From: Marinomonas hwangdonensis
GTDB taxonomy: Bacteria > Pseudomonadota > Gammaproteobacteria > Pseudomonadales > Marinomonadaceae
Assembly (NCBI RefSeq): GCF_003721245.1
Contig: NZ_RIZG01000001.1
Location: 248,001-312,000, forward strand
Direction: 5' to 3'
DNA: 64,000 nt
Both the position numbers and the translations under genes were made by a program. Of this stretch, positions 47,602-57,250 are shown in pieces. The notes under the pieces were generated by a model, which saw nothing but the letters and a program-made list of their open reading frames with translations, was not told the origin of the DNA and did not search any database. How positions within the stretch are numbered: the stretch's first letter is position 1; each line of letters starts with the position of its first letter.

Positions 47602-48183
47602 TTACTGAATAGTCCATTGATTGATAATTAGATTGACGTTGAATGGTGGGTTTGACACCTGCATTCTTTGAGGTAGAAGTAGGCCGTTGACCTGGCTAAA
47701 ATTTCGATATGAAATCACCCAGCCGTCCTGTTTTATGTTACTGATATTGTTTGTGGCGGAGTCGCGTTCGATGCGCGCGGGTGAATAAGGGGAAGCGAGC
47801 CCTCTAATCCAGTAAGTGACCTGCTCAACAGGAAACGCCCAGCCAAGTTCTTGTTGTAGTAACTCAGCAGCGCTTGTGCCTGTCACCTGGGTGTTTTCAT
47901 ACGCCAAAGTGACCTTGCCTTCAGTTGTTTTTTTGAGAGAAGTTGCCCCTTGGCCAAATGGCCCAATAATGTTGAGTGAAAACGTACTGGGTGTTTTTTG
48001 CCAGTCGAAGTTGCCTGAAATAGCATCATTTTCTGTGCGGATGCCCACTCGGCCAGAGGTTTCCCAGTGAGAAATGGCCTCAACACTGGAGGGTGGAGGG
48101 GTAATAGGGCCTTTAGATTGGGTACTACAAGCGCTGATTAATGCCGTAAGAGCAAGCAACCCAAGTATGCGGTAAGGTTTCAT
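47602..48183 (-). CDS. lolB: Outer-membrane lipoprotein receptor LolB
   Basis: Accepts lipoproteins from LolA and inserts them into the outer membrane. The 193-residue precursor has a lipobox LISAC (C19), then HWETSGRVGIRTENDAISGNF, IIGPFGQGATSL, and YWIRGLASP. Its start overlaps the upstream TPR gene stop as ATGA. An essential factor for lipoproteins such as BamD elsewhere in the window. Confidence 0.95.
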   Translation of the reverse strand: MKPYRILGLLALTALISACSTQSKGPITPPPSSVEAISHWETSGRVGIRTENDAISGNFDWQKTPSTFSLNIIGPFGQGATSLKKTTEGKVTLAYENTQVTGTSAAELLQQELGWAFPVEQVTYWIRGLASPYSPARIERDSATNNISNIKQDGWVISYRNFSQVNGLLLPQRMQVSNPPFNVNLIINQWTIQ

Positions 48184-49964
48184 GTATTATCCTGTTTGCG
48201 ATTTTCAAGTAATGACGGTGACAATCGTCTGACGGTATCAAGGAGGACGGAGTTGTCAGGGGAGGCATCAAGAGCTGATCGCCAAATTCTAATGGCTTCT
48301 TGATAATAACGTTGAGCCCATAAAGACTCCCCATAATGGGCGGCAATTTCCGCATCAGGAAAGATTTCCCACGCTTTTTTTAAATAGTACGATGACTGTT
48401 CAAGCTCCCCTTTTAAAAATAAGCCCCAGCCCAAACTGTCAATAATAGCGGGGTCTGAATCTGATTTTTCATAAGCTGATTCAATTAGTACCATGGCTTC
48501 ATCAATACGATCGGTTCGAGTGAGCAAGGTGTACCCCAATGCGTTTAAGTAATGTGGATTATTCGGGTCTTTTTGTAAAAGTCTGTTCAGCTCCTTTTCC
48601 GTATCTTTCCAGTGGCCCAATGAATCTGCTAGCAGGGCTTTCCGGTAGCGTAAAATATCCGATTCAGGTAGCGCTTCTAAGGATTGGCTTAGCAATTCAT
48701 AGGATAAGTCACTATTGCCATTCTCTTCGTGAATCTGACTAATCATTTCCACTTGCTCAGGCATATTCTCTCTTGGTGTTCGACTGAGTACCATGGCGTT
48801 TATCTCACTCTGTTGGCTTTCTTCATAAAGCCATAAGGCAATCTGATTAGTGGCATTGGCACGCAGATGATGGGTAACTTTCTGCATCACTGTAATGGCG
48901 TGTTCTTTTTGACCTAATTGCGCCAAAGCGCTGGCTTTAAGATAGAAAATTTGGTCAGAAAGTCCGAGTTGTTCTTCTGGCAGTGTTGCAGCGATATCTA
49001 ATAGCCATTGAGCATGCTTGTGTTCTAACAACGCCTGCATCAAGCTGATGCCAACCTGCAGGGTTTCGATAGTATTTAGTTTGCTCTCAATAAAATCTTG
49101 TGCCGCGAGTGTGACCTGTTCGTTTTCGACCAAAAACGCAAGTAAGGGTGTCATGATCTGCGCATTGTTTGGAAATGACAGTGACGCTTCCTGCAGCGTT
49201 CCAATCGCTGCATCAAGAAAACCCAAGTTTTTTTTACTAAACGCTTGTATTAAGTAGATGCTTTCTTTGTCCTCAACCTGACTTTCGGACAGTAACTGTT
49301 CGGTTTTCGCAATGGCGCCTTGATACTCCCCTGCCAAAAGCAGCAAATGAGCTTGGCTCAGCTGAATGTAAGGGTGATTCTTTTGCTCTGTTGGCAGAGC
49401 GGCAATAGCGGATTCAAGTAGGCTGACATGATCGTTATGACGGACATTGTCTTCAAGGTAAAGCGGTAGGAATTGCAAGGGAGCGTCATTTTGAATGGCG
49501 CCACTGATCAGCCTGGTAACGTCTTCCTGTCGTTGGCCTTTGACCAATGATTGCAATTTTAACGCGTAAGCGGTGTCTGATGTGGCATCAACGGAAAGCC
49601 ATAGGTTGGCACTTCTTTCAATGTAGAGATCATTTTGTGACACTAGGGCGATATAGGTTAGCCTTTCTATTAAGGTCACGTCTTGGGATTGGCTCGCCAG
49701 TTTGTAAAACAGTTCGTAAGCTTTATTGGGGCCTTCTCTTTGCAGGGTAAATTCAGCATGAAGAAGTGCCTTGATGTCTTCCCGCGTTGCGGTATTGATT
49801 AATTGTGGTGGGGCTGTGTCGGCCAGCACTAAAGCAGGCTTTTCCTTGTTGTGGCTGCAAGCGGTTAAAGTGAAAGCCCCTAGCACGACAAAAAGCACGA
49901 CAGCCCAGCTCGGCATCGCTTTTTTGATAGAATTTTGTGATTTGTCACGCAAGTTCAACAACAT
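48180..49964 (-). CDS. TPR-repeat lipoprotein
   Basis: Predicted lipoprotein of 594 residues. A basic N-terminus and hydrophobic stretch (MPSWAVVLFVVLGAFTLTAC) end in a lipobox. The rest is helical with several TPR motifs, clearest in the C-terminal 160 residues (NPHYLNALGYTLLTRTDRIDEAM, with FPDAEIAAHYGESLW further on). No enzyme motif. A TPR gene is regularly found between hemA and lolB in pseudomonads; its role there is not established. ATG 49964 is chosen over TTG 49976; ATG 49916 is another possibility. Confidence 0.87.
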   Translation of the reverse strand: MLLNLRDKSQNSIKKAMPSWAVVLFVVLGAFTLTACSHNKEKPALVLADTAPPQLINTATREDIKALLHAEFTLQREGPNKAYELFYKLASQSQDVTLIERLTYIALVSQNDLYIERSANLWLSVDATSDTAYALKLQSLVKGQRQEDVTRLISGAIQNDAPLQFLPLYLEDNVRHNDHVSLLESAIAALPTEQKNHPYIQLSQAHLLLLAGEYQGAIAKTEQLLSESQVEDKESIYLIQAFSKKNLGFLDAAIGTLQEASLSFPNNAQIMTPLLAFLVENEQVTLAAQDFIESKLNTIETLQVGISLMQALLEHKHAQWLLDIAATLPEEQLGLSDQIFYLKASALAQLGQKEHAITVMQKVTHHLRANATNQIALWLYEESQQSEINAMVLSRTPRENMPEQVEMISQIHEENGNSDLSYELLSQSLEALPESDILRYRKALLADSLGHWKDTEKELNRLLQKDPNNPHYLNALGYTLLTRTDRIDEAMVLIESAYEKSDSDPAIIDSLGWGLFLKGELEQSSYYLKKAWEIFPDAEIAAHYGESLWAQRYYQEAIRIWRSALDASPDNSVLLDTVRRLSPSLLENRKQDNT

Positions 49965-50093
49965 GGCTTTTCTCAATGCTTTGTTCGTGTGCTGCTATGG
50001 TATCGCTAGCTGCGCTTTGTGTCAGTGATAACTATAAATTAATACTATTACTTTTATTAGGGGAATGGGGTGCGAAAAAAAGCGATTTTCTCG

Positions 50094-50099
50094 TATAAT
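50094..50099 (+). promoter_or_regulatory. Candidate -10 box for hemA
   Basis: A perfect TATAAT, 87 bp before the hemA start and the best -10 in the divergent TPR/hemA gap. The expected -35 position (about 50071) is a poor match, so activation or another element may be needed. Confidence 0.4.
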
Positions 50100-50185
50100 A
50101 CGTGTGCTTTATGTAAAGAGTCACGCAATGGCAAACTTTGAGTTTGCTGTCACTTTAATATCTCTACTGTTGAGAAGAGCTTCGA

Positions 50186-51454
50186 ATGCCGCTAATTACC
50201 GTAGGTGTGAACCATAAAACCGCGCCCGTATCCATACGCGAGCGAGTGGCTTTTGCGCCTGAAAAGATGATAGAGGCTTTGTCTTCTTTAGTGTCACAAA
50301 ACAAAGCCAATGAAGCGGTCATTGTATCCACTTGTAATCGAACCGAAATTTATTGTTCCGTTGACGAGCTGAGTCAGTCCGACGACGTTATTACTTGGCT
50401 GGGGGCGTACCATGGTATAGCGATTCCCGATCTTAAAAAATACTGCTATACGCACAGTAATGATGACAGTGTACGTCACGTGATGCGGGTTGCCTCGGGC
50501 TTAGATTCGCTGGTGTTGGGTGAACCGCAAATTCTTGGACAAGTAAAATCGGCGTACGCGGTATCCCAAGAAGGGGCGTGTATTGGTCCAGAGTTAGACT
50601 CTTTATTTCAGCGTGCTTTTTCAGTCGCGAAAAAAGTGCGTACAGACACAGCGATTGGTGAGAACCCCGTTTCCATTGCATTTGCTGCGGTCAGTTTGGC
50701 GCAGCGGATTTTCACCGACATACGACAAAGTTGTGCTTTGTTGATAGGCGCAGGTCAAACCATAGAACTAGTGGCCAAGCACTTAAAAGAAAACGGTATT
50801 AAACGTATTATTGTGGCAAACCGAACCTTGGCCCGTGCCGAAGCCTTGGCGCATGATCTAAACGCAGAAGCGATTATGTTAGGCGAAATAGGGGATTATT
50901 TGGCGCAGGCTGACATCGTTATTTCGTCTACTGCCAGTCAATTGCCCATTATTGGTAAGGGAATGGTTGAACGAGCGACCTCAAAGCGTCGTCATTCCCC
51001 CATGTTGTTGATTGATATTGCGGTACCTCGAGACATAGAGCCAGAAGTAGACGAGGTCAATGACGCTTATCTTTATACGGTCGATGATCTGCACTCAGTG
51101 ATTGAAGAAAACGTCAGGACAAGGCAAGATGCAGCCCGTGCTGCAGAACGGATGATCGAAGAGGGCGTAGAAGCCTATCGACGCGTTGTTGAGTCCAGAA
51201 AAGTGTCTGAACTGATTGTGACTTACCGTCAGTCTGCAGAAAGTGTCAAAAAGACAGAATTAGAAAAAGCACTCAAAGGTCTTGAAATGGGCCAGTCGCC
51301 CGAGCAAGCACTCAACAAACTGGCTCACGGTCTTATGAACAAACTCATTCACGCCCCGACTCGTTACTTGCGTGATGCTGGTGCCGAGGCTGATCAGAAT
51401 GCATTAACCATCGCCTCAAATGTATTGGGCATATACGAAGAAAAAGACAATTAA
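50186..51454 (+). CDS. hemA: Glutamyl-tRNA reductase
   Basis: First committed step of C5-pathway tetrapyrrole synthesis; reduces glutamyl-tRNA to glutamate-1-semialdehyde with NADPH. The 422-residue protein has the catalytic C50 in STCNRTEIY, GLDSLVLGEPQILGQVK, NADPH-binding LLIGAGQTIELVAKHL, and a C-terminal dimerisation helix. The downstream prfA starts three bases after the stop, so the two are co-expressed. Confidence 0.97.
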   Translation: MPLITVGVNHKTAPVSIRERVAFAPEKMIEALSSLVSQNKANEAVIVSTCNRTEIYCSVDELSQSDDVITWLGAYHGIAIPDLKKYCYTHSNDDSVRHVMRVASGLDSLVLGEPQILGQVKSAYAVSQEGACIGPELDSLFQRAFSVAKKVRTDTAIGENPVSIAFAAVSLAQRIFTDIRQSCALLIGAGQTIELVAKHLKENGIKRIIVANRTLARAEALAHDLNAEAIMLGEIGDYLAQADIVISSTASQLPIIGKGMVERATSKRRHSPMLLIDIAVPRDIEPEVDEVNDAYLYTVDDLHSVIEENVRTRQDAARAAERMIEEGVEAYRRVVESRKVSELIVTYRQSAESVKKTELEKALKGLEMGQSPEQALNKLAHGLMNKLIHAPTRYLRDAGAEADQNALTIASNVLGIYEEKDN

Positions 51455-51457
51455 AAA

Positions 51458-52546
51458 ATGAAAGAATCTATAAAATTAAAACTTGAAAGTTTATCGGATC
51501 GTTATGACGAGTTGTCAGCCCTGTTAGGGGTGGCCGAAGTCATTATGGACCAAGATTTGTTCCGTTCTTATTCAAAAGAATACGCCGAGCTTGAGCCCGT
51601 CGTAAAATGCTTTAACGAGTTTCAGCAAATTGATGAAAATATCGCTGAAGCCGAGTTAATGATGACGGATTCAGACCCTGATATTAAAGAAATGGGGGTA
51701 GAAGAATACAAAGCGGGTCAAGTGCAAAAAGAAGCGCTCCAGTTGGTTCTGCAAAAATTGCTTTTACCGAAAGACCCGAATGACTCGCGTAACGTGTTTT
51801 TAGAAGTGCGTGCTGGAACCGGTGGCGACGAAGCGTCCATTTTTTCTGGTGACCTATTCCGTATGTATTCACGTTATGCAGAAACTCAGCGCTGGAAGGT
51901 GGAAATCGTCAGTGCAAGCGAAGGCGAACATGGCGGCTACAAAGAAGTCATTGCGCGTATCGTGGGCGACGGTGCCTATTCTAAATTGAAATTTGAATCG
52001 GGAGCCCATCGCGTGCAGCGCGTACCGGCGACCGAATCACAAGGGCGTATTCACACTTCAGCCTGTACCGTGGCCGTGATGCCTGAAATGGATGAAGTAG
52101 ACGACATCATCATCAATAAATCTGATCTGCGCATCGATACGTTTCGTGCCTCTGGTGCGGGTGGACAGCACGTCAACAAAACCGACTCGGCGATCCGTTT
52201 GACACACATCCCAACAGGTGTGGTGGTCGAATGTCAGGAAGAGCGCTCGCAGCATAAGAACCGCGCCAAGGCGATGTCGTTACTGGCGTCTCGTTTGCAG
52301 GCCGCTGAACAAGAAAAAGCCGCCAGTGAGCAATCTGAAACGCGTAAATCTCTGGTGGGCAGTGGTGACCGTTCTGAGCGTATTCGTACTTATAATTATC
52401 CCCAAGGACGCGTGACGGATCATCGTATTAACCTGACTTTGTACAAGCTAGACGAGATTGTTGCGGGTGATTTGGACGCCTTGATTAATCCATTGGTGAA
52501 TGAGTTCCAGGCCGAGCAGTTAGCGGCGTTAAGTGGCGATAATTAA
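51458..52546 (+). CDS. prfA: Peptide chain release factor 1
   Basis: Releases nascent chains at UAA and UAG. The 362-residue protein has the catalytic GGQ in [18 protein letters not shown], the stop-codon recognition region further N-terminal ([17 protein letters not shown], in the PxT-type loop region), and the C-terminal [20 protein letters not shown]. It lies between hemA and prmC, whose product methylates the GGQ glutamine. Confidence 0.97.
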   Translation: MKESIKLKLESLSDRYDELSALLGVAEVIMDQDLFRSYSKEYAELEPVVKCFNEFQQIDENIAEAELMMTDSDPDIKEMGVEEYKAGQVQKEALQLVLQKLLLPKDPNDSRNVFLEVRAGTGGDEASIFSGDLFRMYSRYAETQRWKVEIVSASEGEHGGYKEVIARIVGDGAYSKLKFESGAHRVQRVPATESQGRIHTSACTVAVMPEMDEVDDIIINKSDLRIDTFRASGAGGQHVNKTDSAIRLTHIPTGVVVECQEERSQHKNRAKAMSLLASRLQAAEQEKAASEQSETRKSLVGSGDRSERIRTYNYPQGRVTDHRINLTLYKLDEIVAGDLDALINPLVNEFQAEQLAALSGDN

Positions 52547-52572
52547 TGGCTGAAGCAAGGTAATCATCGACC

Positions 52573-53412
52573 ATGCGAATAGATGAACTACTGAAAGGCG
52601 CTACTAAGCGCCTTATTTCTGTCTCGGAAACCGCTCAGTTAGACGCTCAGCTTTTACTCGCTCATGTGTTAGAGGTATCGACAGCGTATTTTTATACTTG
52701 GCCGGATAAGATGGTTGAGTCTGCAGAGATTGGGGGTTTCGATGGTTTGCTGGAGCGTCGAGAGCAGGGTGAGCCAGTGGCGTATTTGCTGGGTCATCAA
52801 GCGTTTTGGAGCTTAGACCTAGAAGTGTCCCCTTGTACTTTGATTCCTAGAGCGGATACCGAACGTCTCGTGGAAGTTGCCCTGTCTGTGTTTGAGGCAA
52901 AGAAAGCGCATCGCGTTTTGGATCTTGGCACAGGAACCGGTGCCATTGCTTTGGCGTTGGCAGCAGAGTGGCCTAACTCAAGGTTAGTTGGCGTAGATCT
53001 TATTGACGACGCCGTGGCTTTGGCTCAGCGAAATGCTTCCCGCAATCAGCTTAATAACGCGATGTTTGTGCAAAGTCGTTGGTTTGACGCCTTGAATACA
53101 AATCAACTCTTTGATTTGATTGTGTCGAATCCACCCTATATTGACCCGTGTGACGAGCATTTGTCACAGGGGGATGTGCGCTTTGAGCCAAAAACGGCCC
53201 TGGTGGCGGACAATCATGGTATGGCAGACATCGAGCATATTATTCAACAAGCCCCCAAATACATGATGCCAAATGCCTATTTAATGTTTGAACATGGTTA
53301 CGACCAAGCTTTGCCTGTCCAGCAGAGACTGCGCCAAGCAGGGTTTGTCTCAGTAGAAAGCTTTCAAGATTTGGGCGGGAATGACCGAGTAACCATAGGC
53401 CAATACAAATAA
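52573..53412 (+). CDS. prmC: Release factor glutamine methyltransferase PrmC
   Basis: SAM-dependent N5-methylation of the GGQ glutamine of release factors. The 279-residue protein has PVAYLLGHQAFWSL, TLIPRADTERLVE, SAM-binding VLDLGTGTGAIAL, and catalytic NPPYI. It starts 26 bp after its substrate gene prfA and ends at a hairpin before the convergent yaaA. Confidence 0.97.
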   Translation: MRIDELLKGATKRLISVSETAQLDAQLLLAHVLEVSTAYFYTWPDKMVESAEIGGFDGLLERREQGEPVAYLLGHQAFWSLDLEVSPCTLIPRADTERLVEVALSVFEAKKAHRVLDLGTGTGAIALALAAEWPNSRLVGVDLIDDAVALAQRNASRNQLNNAMFVQSRWFDALNTNQLFDLIVSNPPYIDPCDEHLSQGDVRFEPKTALVADNHGMADIEHIIQQAPKYMMPNAYLMFEHGYDQALPVQQRLRQAGFVSVESFQDLGGNDRVTIGQYK

Positions 53413-53451
53413 CGAAGTGAGTGCTTACTGTATTGCACACACTTCGTTTGT
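53411..53451 (+). terminator. Hairpin terminator after prmC
   Basis: AACGAAGTG (53411-53419) pairs with CACTTCGTT (53440-53448), continued inward by GTGC/GCAC after an A-A mismatch. The following T content is modest (TTTGTTTGA). The stem overlaps the prmC stop codon. Confidence 0.7.
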
Positions 53452-53458
53452 TTGATCA

Positions 53459-54241
53459 CTATTTTTTCGGTTGCGCGCTTTCAGGGCGAATAAAGACGGG
53501 AACGTCTTTGGTAGATTGTTGTGGATCGTAACGGTAGCCTGCTAGATCAAATGCTTTCAGGTCCTCTAACGTTTCACAGCGATTTTCAATCAAGTAGCGT
53601 GCCATCAAACCACGTGCCTTTTTTGCGTAAAAACTAATGACTTTGAATTTTCCGCTTTTTTCATCGAGGAAGTTAGGGCTGACCAAAAGTGCTTTCAGTT
53701 TCTTAGTATTGACCGCTTTGAAATATTCATTTGAGGCAAGATTGACGAGTATCTCGTTTTCTTGCAGATCCTCATTGATTTTATCGACAATACGATCGCC
53801 CCAGAATTGGTAAAGGTTGCTCCCTCGCTGATTGCTGAGTTTAGTGCCCATTTCGAGACGGTAGGCTTGCATCAAGTCGAGTGGCTTTAGTACACCGTAA
53901 AGGCCGCTGAGAATGCGTAGAGACTTTTGTGCATACAGCATATCCTCTTCACTCAAGGAGTAAGCATCCAGTCCTGTGTACACATCGCCCATAAAGGTAT
54001 AAATGGCAGGTCGGCTATTGTCTTGGCTGTGTGTCTTTTGCCATTCTTGGTAGCGCGATACGTTAAGCGAGGCGAGTTTGTCGCTCAGCTTCATTAATGA
54101 GGCGATATCTGCGGGTGTAGAAGGCTTAATAGTATCAATAAGCTGTTGAGCGTCGTTTAGTAATGTTGGTTGGCTGAATGAATCCACGCTGGGCTTGGAG
54201 GTGAGATCCAGTGTTTTTGCTGGTGAGATTAAAAACTTCAT
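53459..54241 (-). CDS. yaaA: Peroxide stress protein YaaA
   Basis: A 260-residue DUF328/UPF0246 protein; in E. coli it limits intracellular iron and DNA damage during peroxide stress and binds DNA. It begins MKFLISPAKTLDL, with FMGDVYTGLDAYSL, LRILSGLYGVLKPLDLMQAY, and VISFYAKKARGLMARYL, all diagnostic. No clear OxyR site was identified in its 91-bp upstream gap. Confidence 0.95.
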   Translation of the reverse strand: MKFLISPAKTLDLTSKPSVDSFSQPTLLNDAQQLIDTIKPSTPADIASLMKLSDKLASLNVSRYQEWQKTHSQDNSRPAIYTFMGDVYTGLDAYSLSEEDMLYAQKSLRILSGLYGVLKPLDLMQAYRLEMGTKLSNQRGSNLYQFWGDRIVDKINEDLQENEILVNLASNEYFKAVNTKKLKALLVSPNFLDEKSGKFKVISFYAKKARGLMARYLIENRCETLEDLKAFDLAGYRYDPQQSTKDVPVFIRPESAQPKK

Positions 54242-54332
54242 AAAATTCCCGTTGGCTTGTGCGTTGCGTTTTTTAAAGATTATCCATAGAGTGTCGATAG
54301 ATATCTAGACATTGCTTTAATAGAGACAGTTT

Positions 54333-54518
54333 ATGAAGAATAATCTGATACCATTTCCCACAACGCGGCCGTCTGAAAGCAAAGTCGAGTCTGGTCTTGC
54401 CTGTGATGATGAGTTGAAAGAATTACGAGCGGCGTTTGATCGGGCTCGTGCAGATTGGCCTTTAGAGTTGGCTGAGCTACCCGAAAACAACAAAATTTTC
54501 AGTGGTTCTAAAAAGTAA
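54333..54518 (+). CDS. Small hypothetical protein, 61 aa
   Basis: Not recognised. A short hydrophilic protein, probably two helices (DDELKELRAAFDRARADWPL, then ELAELPENN), with no signal or membrane segment. The ATG at 54333 follows a weak GAGAC. It is on the same strand as the transporter gene 39 bp downstream and fills the gap after divergent yaaA. The reverse-strand open frame covering this region is Ser/Asn/Arg-rich and looks like a shadow. Confidence 0.5.
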   Translation: MKNNLIPFPTTRPSESKVESGLACDDELKELRAAFDRARADWPLELAELPENNKIFSGSKK

Positions 54519-54557
54519 CCCCTATCGTTTCCATCACTTCTTGTAAGGTATTTTCTC

Positions 54558-55469
54558 ATGTTGCTTTTCGTTGTGCGCCACTCACTGCCATTTATGGTGG
54601 TTTTTGCCGTTTTGGGTTTTGTGTTTCCGGCCGCTTCCGTTGCGTTTTTTCCATTTTTGCCCCTTGTCTTACTGACTCTGATGACCTTGACCCTGTTAGG
54701 TATGAAGCAGCGTGAATTAGTGAGGCGCCTCAGCAGTATGACAATTTGGCTGTATGCGGTGTTGCACTCTTTCGTATTTATGACAGTTGTCGGTCTATTA
54801 GGTTGGTGGCTGTCTTTTGATGAAGACCTGCTGTTGGCTGTTGTTGCAGTGGCGGCGACGGGTTCATTATTTGCCACACCAGCGATTGTTAGAGCCCTTG
54901 GTTTTGATAGTTTGCAGGCGATGGCGATGACAATAGCAACGACACTCTTGTTGCCGGTTTCTATTATTGCGGCGCTGTATTTCTTTCAACAGCAAAGTGT
55001 TGAGTTAGATTGGGGAAGCTATTTTGTTCGGCTGATGATTTTCATCTTTGGCCCTATGCTATTCTCATTTGCCGTGCATCGCTTGGTGTCGGAAGAGCCG
55101 CTGAATCGCTTTTTAGTAAAGATATCTCCCTATACCATTTTGCTGGTGTTTGCTTTTCCATTTGGTTTAATCGGCCGCTTCCGAATGCTATTTGATCAAG
55201 ATCCGGTTACCGCACTGTATTATTTTTTAATCGCAACGGGCTTGTGTTGTCTGTTTTTTGTTCTATCTTTTATTCTGTACAGGAATAAAGGTCTGGATGT
55301 TGCTCTGACAGCGGCCATTACTTCTGGCAATCGAAATGTGTTGTTAACTTACAGTGTGGCAGGTGCTTTATTAGGCCCCGCGTTCCTTCCTCTGGCTGGA
55401 GCGCTGCAGTTACCGACGTATTTACTTCCTGTGCTAACTCGATGGCTGAGTCGTATCCTATCAAAGTAA
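54558..55469 (+). CDS. Bile acid:sodium symporter-like (BASS) membrane transporter
   Basis: A 303-residue polytopic inner-membrane protein with about nine to ten hydrophobic segments across its length. The C-terminal ITSGNRNVLLTYSVAGALLGP and AATGSLFATPAIVRAL in the middle have the broken-helix look of the BASS/SBF transporter fold. Substrate unknown; an auxin-efflux-type transporter is an alternative. ATG 54558 has TAAGG nine bases upstream. It may be co-transcribed with the small gene before it. Confidence 0.7.
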   Translation: MLLFVVRHSLPFMVVFAVLGFVFPAASVAFFPFLPLVLLTLMTLTLLGMKQRELVRRLSSMTIWLYAVLHSFVFMTVVGLLGWWLSFDEDLLLAVVAVAATGSLFATPAIVRALGFDSLQAMAMTIATTLLLPVSIIAALYFFQQQSVELDWGSYFVRLMIFIFGPMLFSFAVHRLVSEEPLNRFLVKISPYTILLVFAFPFGLIGRFRMLFDQDPVTALYYFLIATGLCCLFFVLSFILYRNKGLDVALTAAITSGNRNVLLTYSVAGALLGPAFLPLAGALQLPTYLLPVLTRWLSRILSK

Positions 55470-55624
55470 AAATCAGTATTAATTTTAATTATATTAATTA
55501 TTTATGCATTATAACTAATATAAAGTTGAGTTATTTATGATAGAGGTATACTTTTAAAAAAAACCTTCCACAACGTAACTTAGTGTGGGCTTCTTGCTTC
55601 TGGTTGCTTAAGGATAGATCTGCT

Positions 55625-57172
55625 ATGCGCAATAATACTCCCGTAACAAACCAAGAAAAAACCTTCGGCCAGTTTGAAAAACTTATTTCTACCACGGATA
55701 CCAAGGGCAAAATCACCTATTGCAACGATGCTTTTGTTAACATCAGTGGTTTTGAAAAGCGTGAACTGATAGGCAGTCCGCACAATATTGTTCGACATCC
55801 CGATATGCCCAAAGAAGCTTTTGATGTTATGTGGTCGACTTTGAAAAGTGGTAAAGCTTGGATGGGATTGGTCAAAAATCGTTGCAAAAATGGCGATTTT
55901 TATTGGGTAGATGCCTACGTCACTCCCGTGATGGAGGAAGGTAAAGTTGTTGGTTATGAATCGGTAAGAACGCTTCCTAATCGAGACGATGTAGCAAGAG
56001 CGGAAAAAGTTTATCGACAAATTTTAAAGGGTAAGAATGTTATGCCACGGCCGATGATGTCGTGGAAGTGGTGGTTACCCGCGAGCAGTTTCGTTTTAGC
56101 GGTTGCGGCAGCCAGTGTGGATTGGTCCTATGGTTTGGGTGTCGCTTTGGCTGGTAGTATTTTCACTAATGTCATGTTTGCTAGACACCATTTGATGATG
56201 AAAGGTACCTTAAAGAATCGCCTTTCCAGTGCGTTTCTTCATCCGCTAGCGGGGGTTACCTATTCTGATCAATCACTAGATATTGCGACCTTGGATGTGG
56301 GGGTTAAAAGTCTGCAATCTAGAATGGATGCGGTATTGACTCGTTTTGAAGATGAATCCATGAATGTGTCAAGCCAATCGAAAACCGCCCTTGCTTCAAC
56401 GCTTGAAACAACAAAAGGCATGATTAGCCAGCAGCATGAAACACAGGATGTAGCGGCGGCTATGCAAGAGATGACATCAACGATTAACGATGTGGCACAG
56501 CATGTACAAATGACGGCGGACAGTGCTAAGACCTCGGTTGACACGGCTCAGGGCGGACAGCGAATCGTCGAAGAGACGCGCCACTCCATTCGTCATCTCA
56601 GTGATACGGTCAATAATATCAGTGAGACCGTGCAGGAGTTGGCGGAACACTCTGAAAAGATCGCGCAAGTAGCGCAAATGATCGACCAAATCGCTGAACA
56701 AACCAATTTGTTGGCATTAAATGCTGCTATAGAAGCAGCAAGAGCAGGGGAATATGGTCGTGGCTTTGCTGTGGTGGCCGATGAAGTTCGCCAGCTTGCG
56801 CAGAGAACACAAGGTTCAACACAAGATATTCACAATATTATAGAAACGCTGCGGACGGGGGCTAAAAGTTCTGTCGCCATTGCTAATCAAGGTAAGCAGG
56901 ACGCTGAGCATGGTCTCAACAAGATCCTAGAAATGGAAACCGCGTTCGTTGATATTGTTAATGCGGTTTCTACCATATCGGATATGTCGATGCAGATGTC
57001 AGCGGCTGTTGAAGAGCAAGCACACGTTGCTGAAGATATTAACCGTCAAGTGGTGCGCATATCGGATTTGTCGGTTCAAAGCTCAGAGAAAAGTAATGCA
57101 TCCAGTGACAGCATTCGCTCGTTACAAAGCGTCGCAAATAACATGCATGAGCTTGTGGTTCGATTCAAATAA
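55625..57172 (+). CDS. Aer-like PAS methyl-accepting chemotaxis protein
   Basis: Energy/redox taxis receptor of 515 residues. The N-terminal PAS domain (about 15-125) has the Aer pattern [17 protein letters not shown] and [14 protein letters not shown], which in E. coli binds FAD. A hydrophobic hairpin follows (about 145-180; [19 protein letters not shown] and [17 protein letters not shown]). I see no well-formed HAMP. The signalling tip is canonical: [20 protein letters not shown], then [18 protein letters not shown]. There is no C-terminal CheR-tethering pentapeptide. ATG 55625 has AAGGA upstream. Confidence 0.92.
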   Translation: MRNNTPVTNQEKTFGQFEKLISTTDTKGKITYCNDAFVNISGFEKRELIGSPHNIVRHPDMPKEAFDVMWSTLKSGKAWMGLVKNRCKNGDFYWVDAYVTPVMEEGKVVGYESVRTLPNRDDVARAEKVYRQILKGKNVMPRPMMSWKWWLPASSFVLAVAAASVDWSYGLGVALAGSIFTNVMFARHHLMMKGTLKNRLSSAFLHPLAGVTYSDQSLDIATLDVGVKSLQSRMDAVLTRFEDESMNVSSQSKTALASTLETTKGMISQQHETQDVAAAMQEMTSTINDVAQHVQMTADSAKTSVDTAQGGQRIVEETRHSIRHLSDTVNNISETVQELAEHSEKIAQVAQMIDQIAEQTNLLALNAAIEAARAGEYGRGFAVVADEVRQLAQRTQGSTQDIHNIIETLRTGAKSSVAIANQGKQDAEHGLNKILEMETAFVDIVNAVSTISDMSMQMSAAVEEQAHVAEDINRQVVRISDLSVQSSEKSNASSDSIRSLQSVANNMHELVVRFK

Positions 57173-57195
57173 AACTAGGGAATGATTAACTATAT

Positions 57196-57228
57196 AAATG
57201 CGGCTACCTAACGGTAACCGCATTTTTT
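57196..57228 (+). terminator. Terminator after the chemoreceptor gene
   Basis: AAATGCGG (57196-57203) pairs with CCGCATTT (57218-57225), with an inner TACC/GGTA stem, and a six-T run follows. It sits between convergent genes. Confidence 0.88.
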
Positions 57229-57250
57229 ATGGGGTAGGCGTGAGGTCATC

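Noticed and set aside
54317..54877. 186-codon reverse ORF rich in Ser, Asn, Thr and Arg
   Set aside because: It is antisense to the small gene and the transporter; its composition is the mirror of a hydrophobic coding sequence.
55470..55624. Flagellar sigma-28 promoter before the chemoreceptor
   Set aside because: A TAAA occurs near 55520, but no GCCGATAA-like element lies 15 bp after it.
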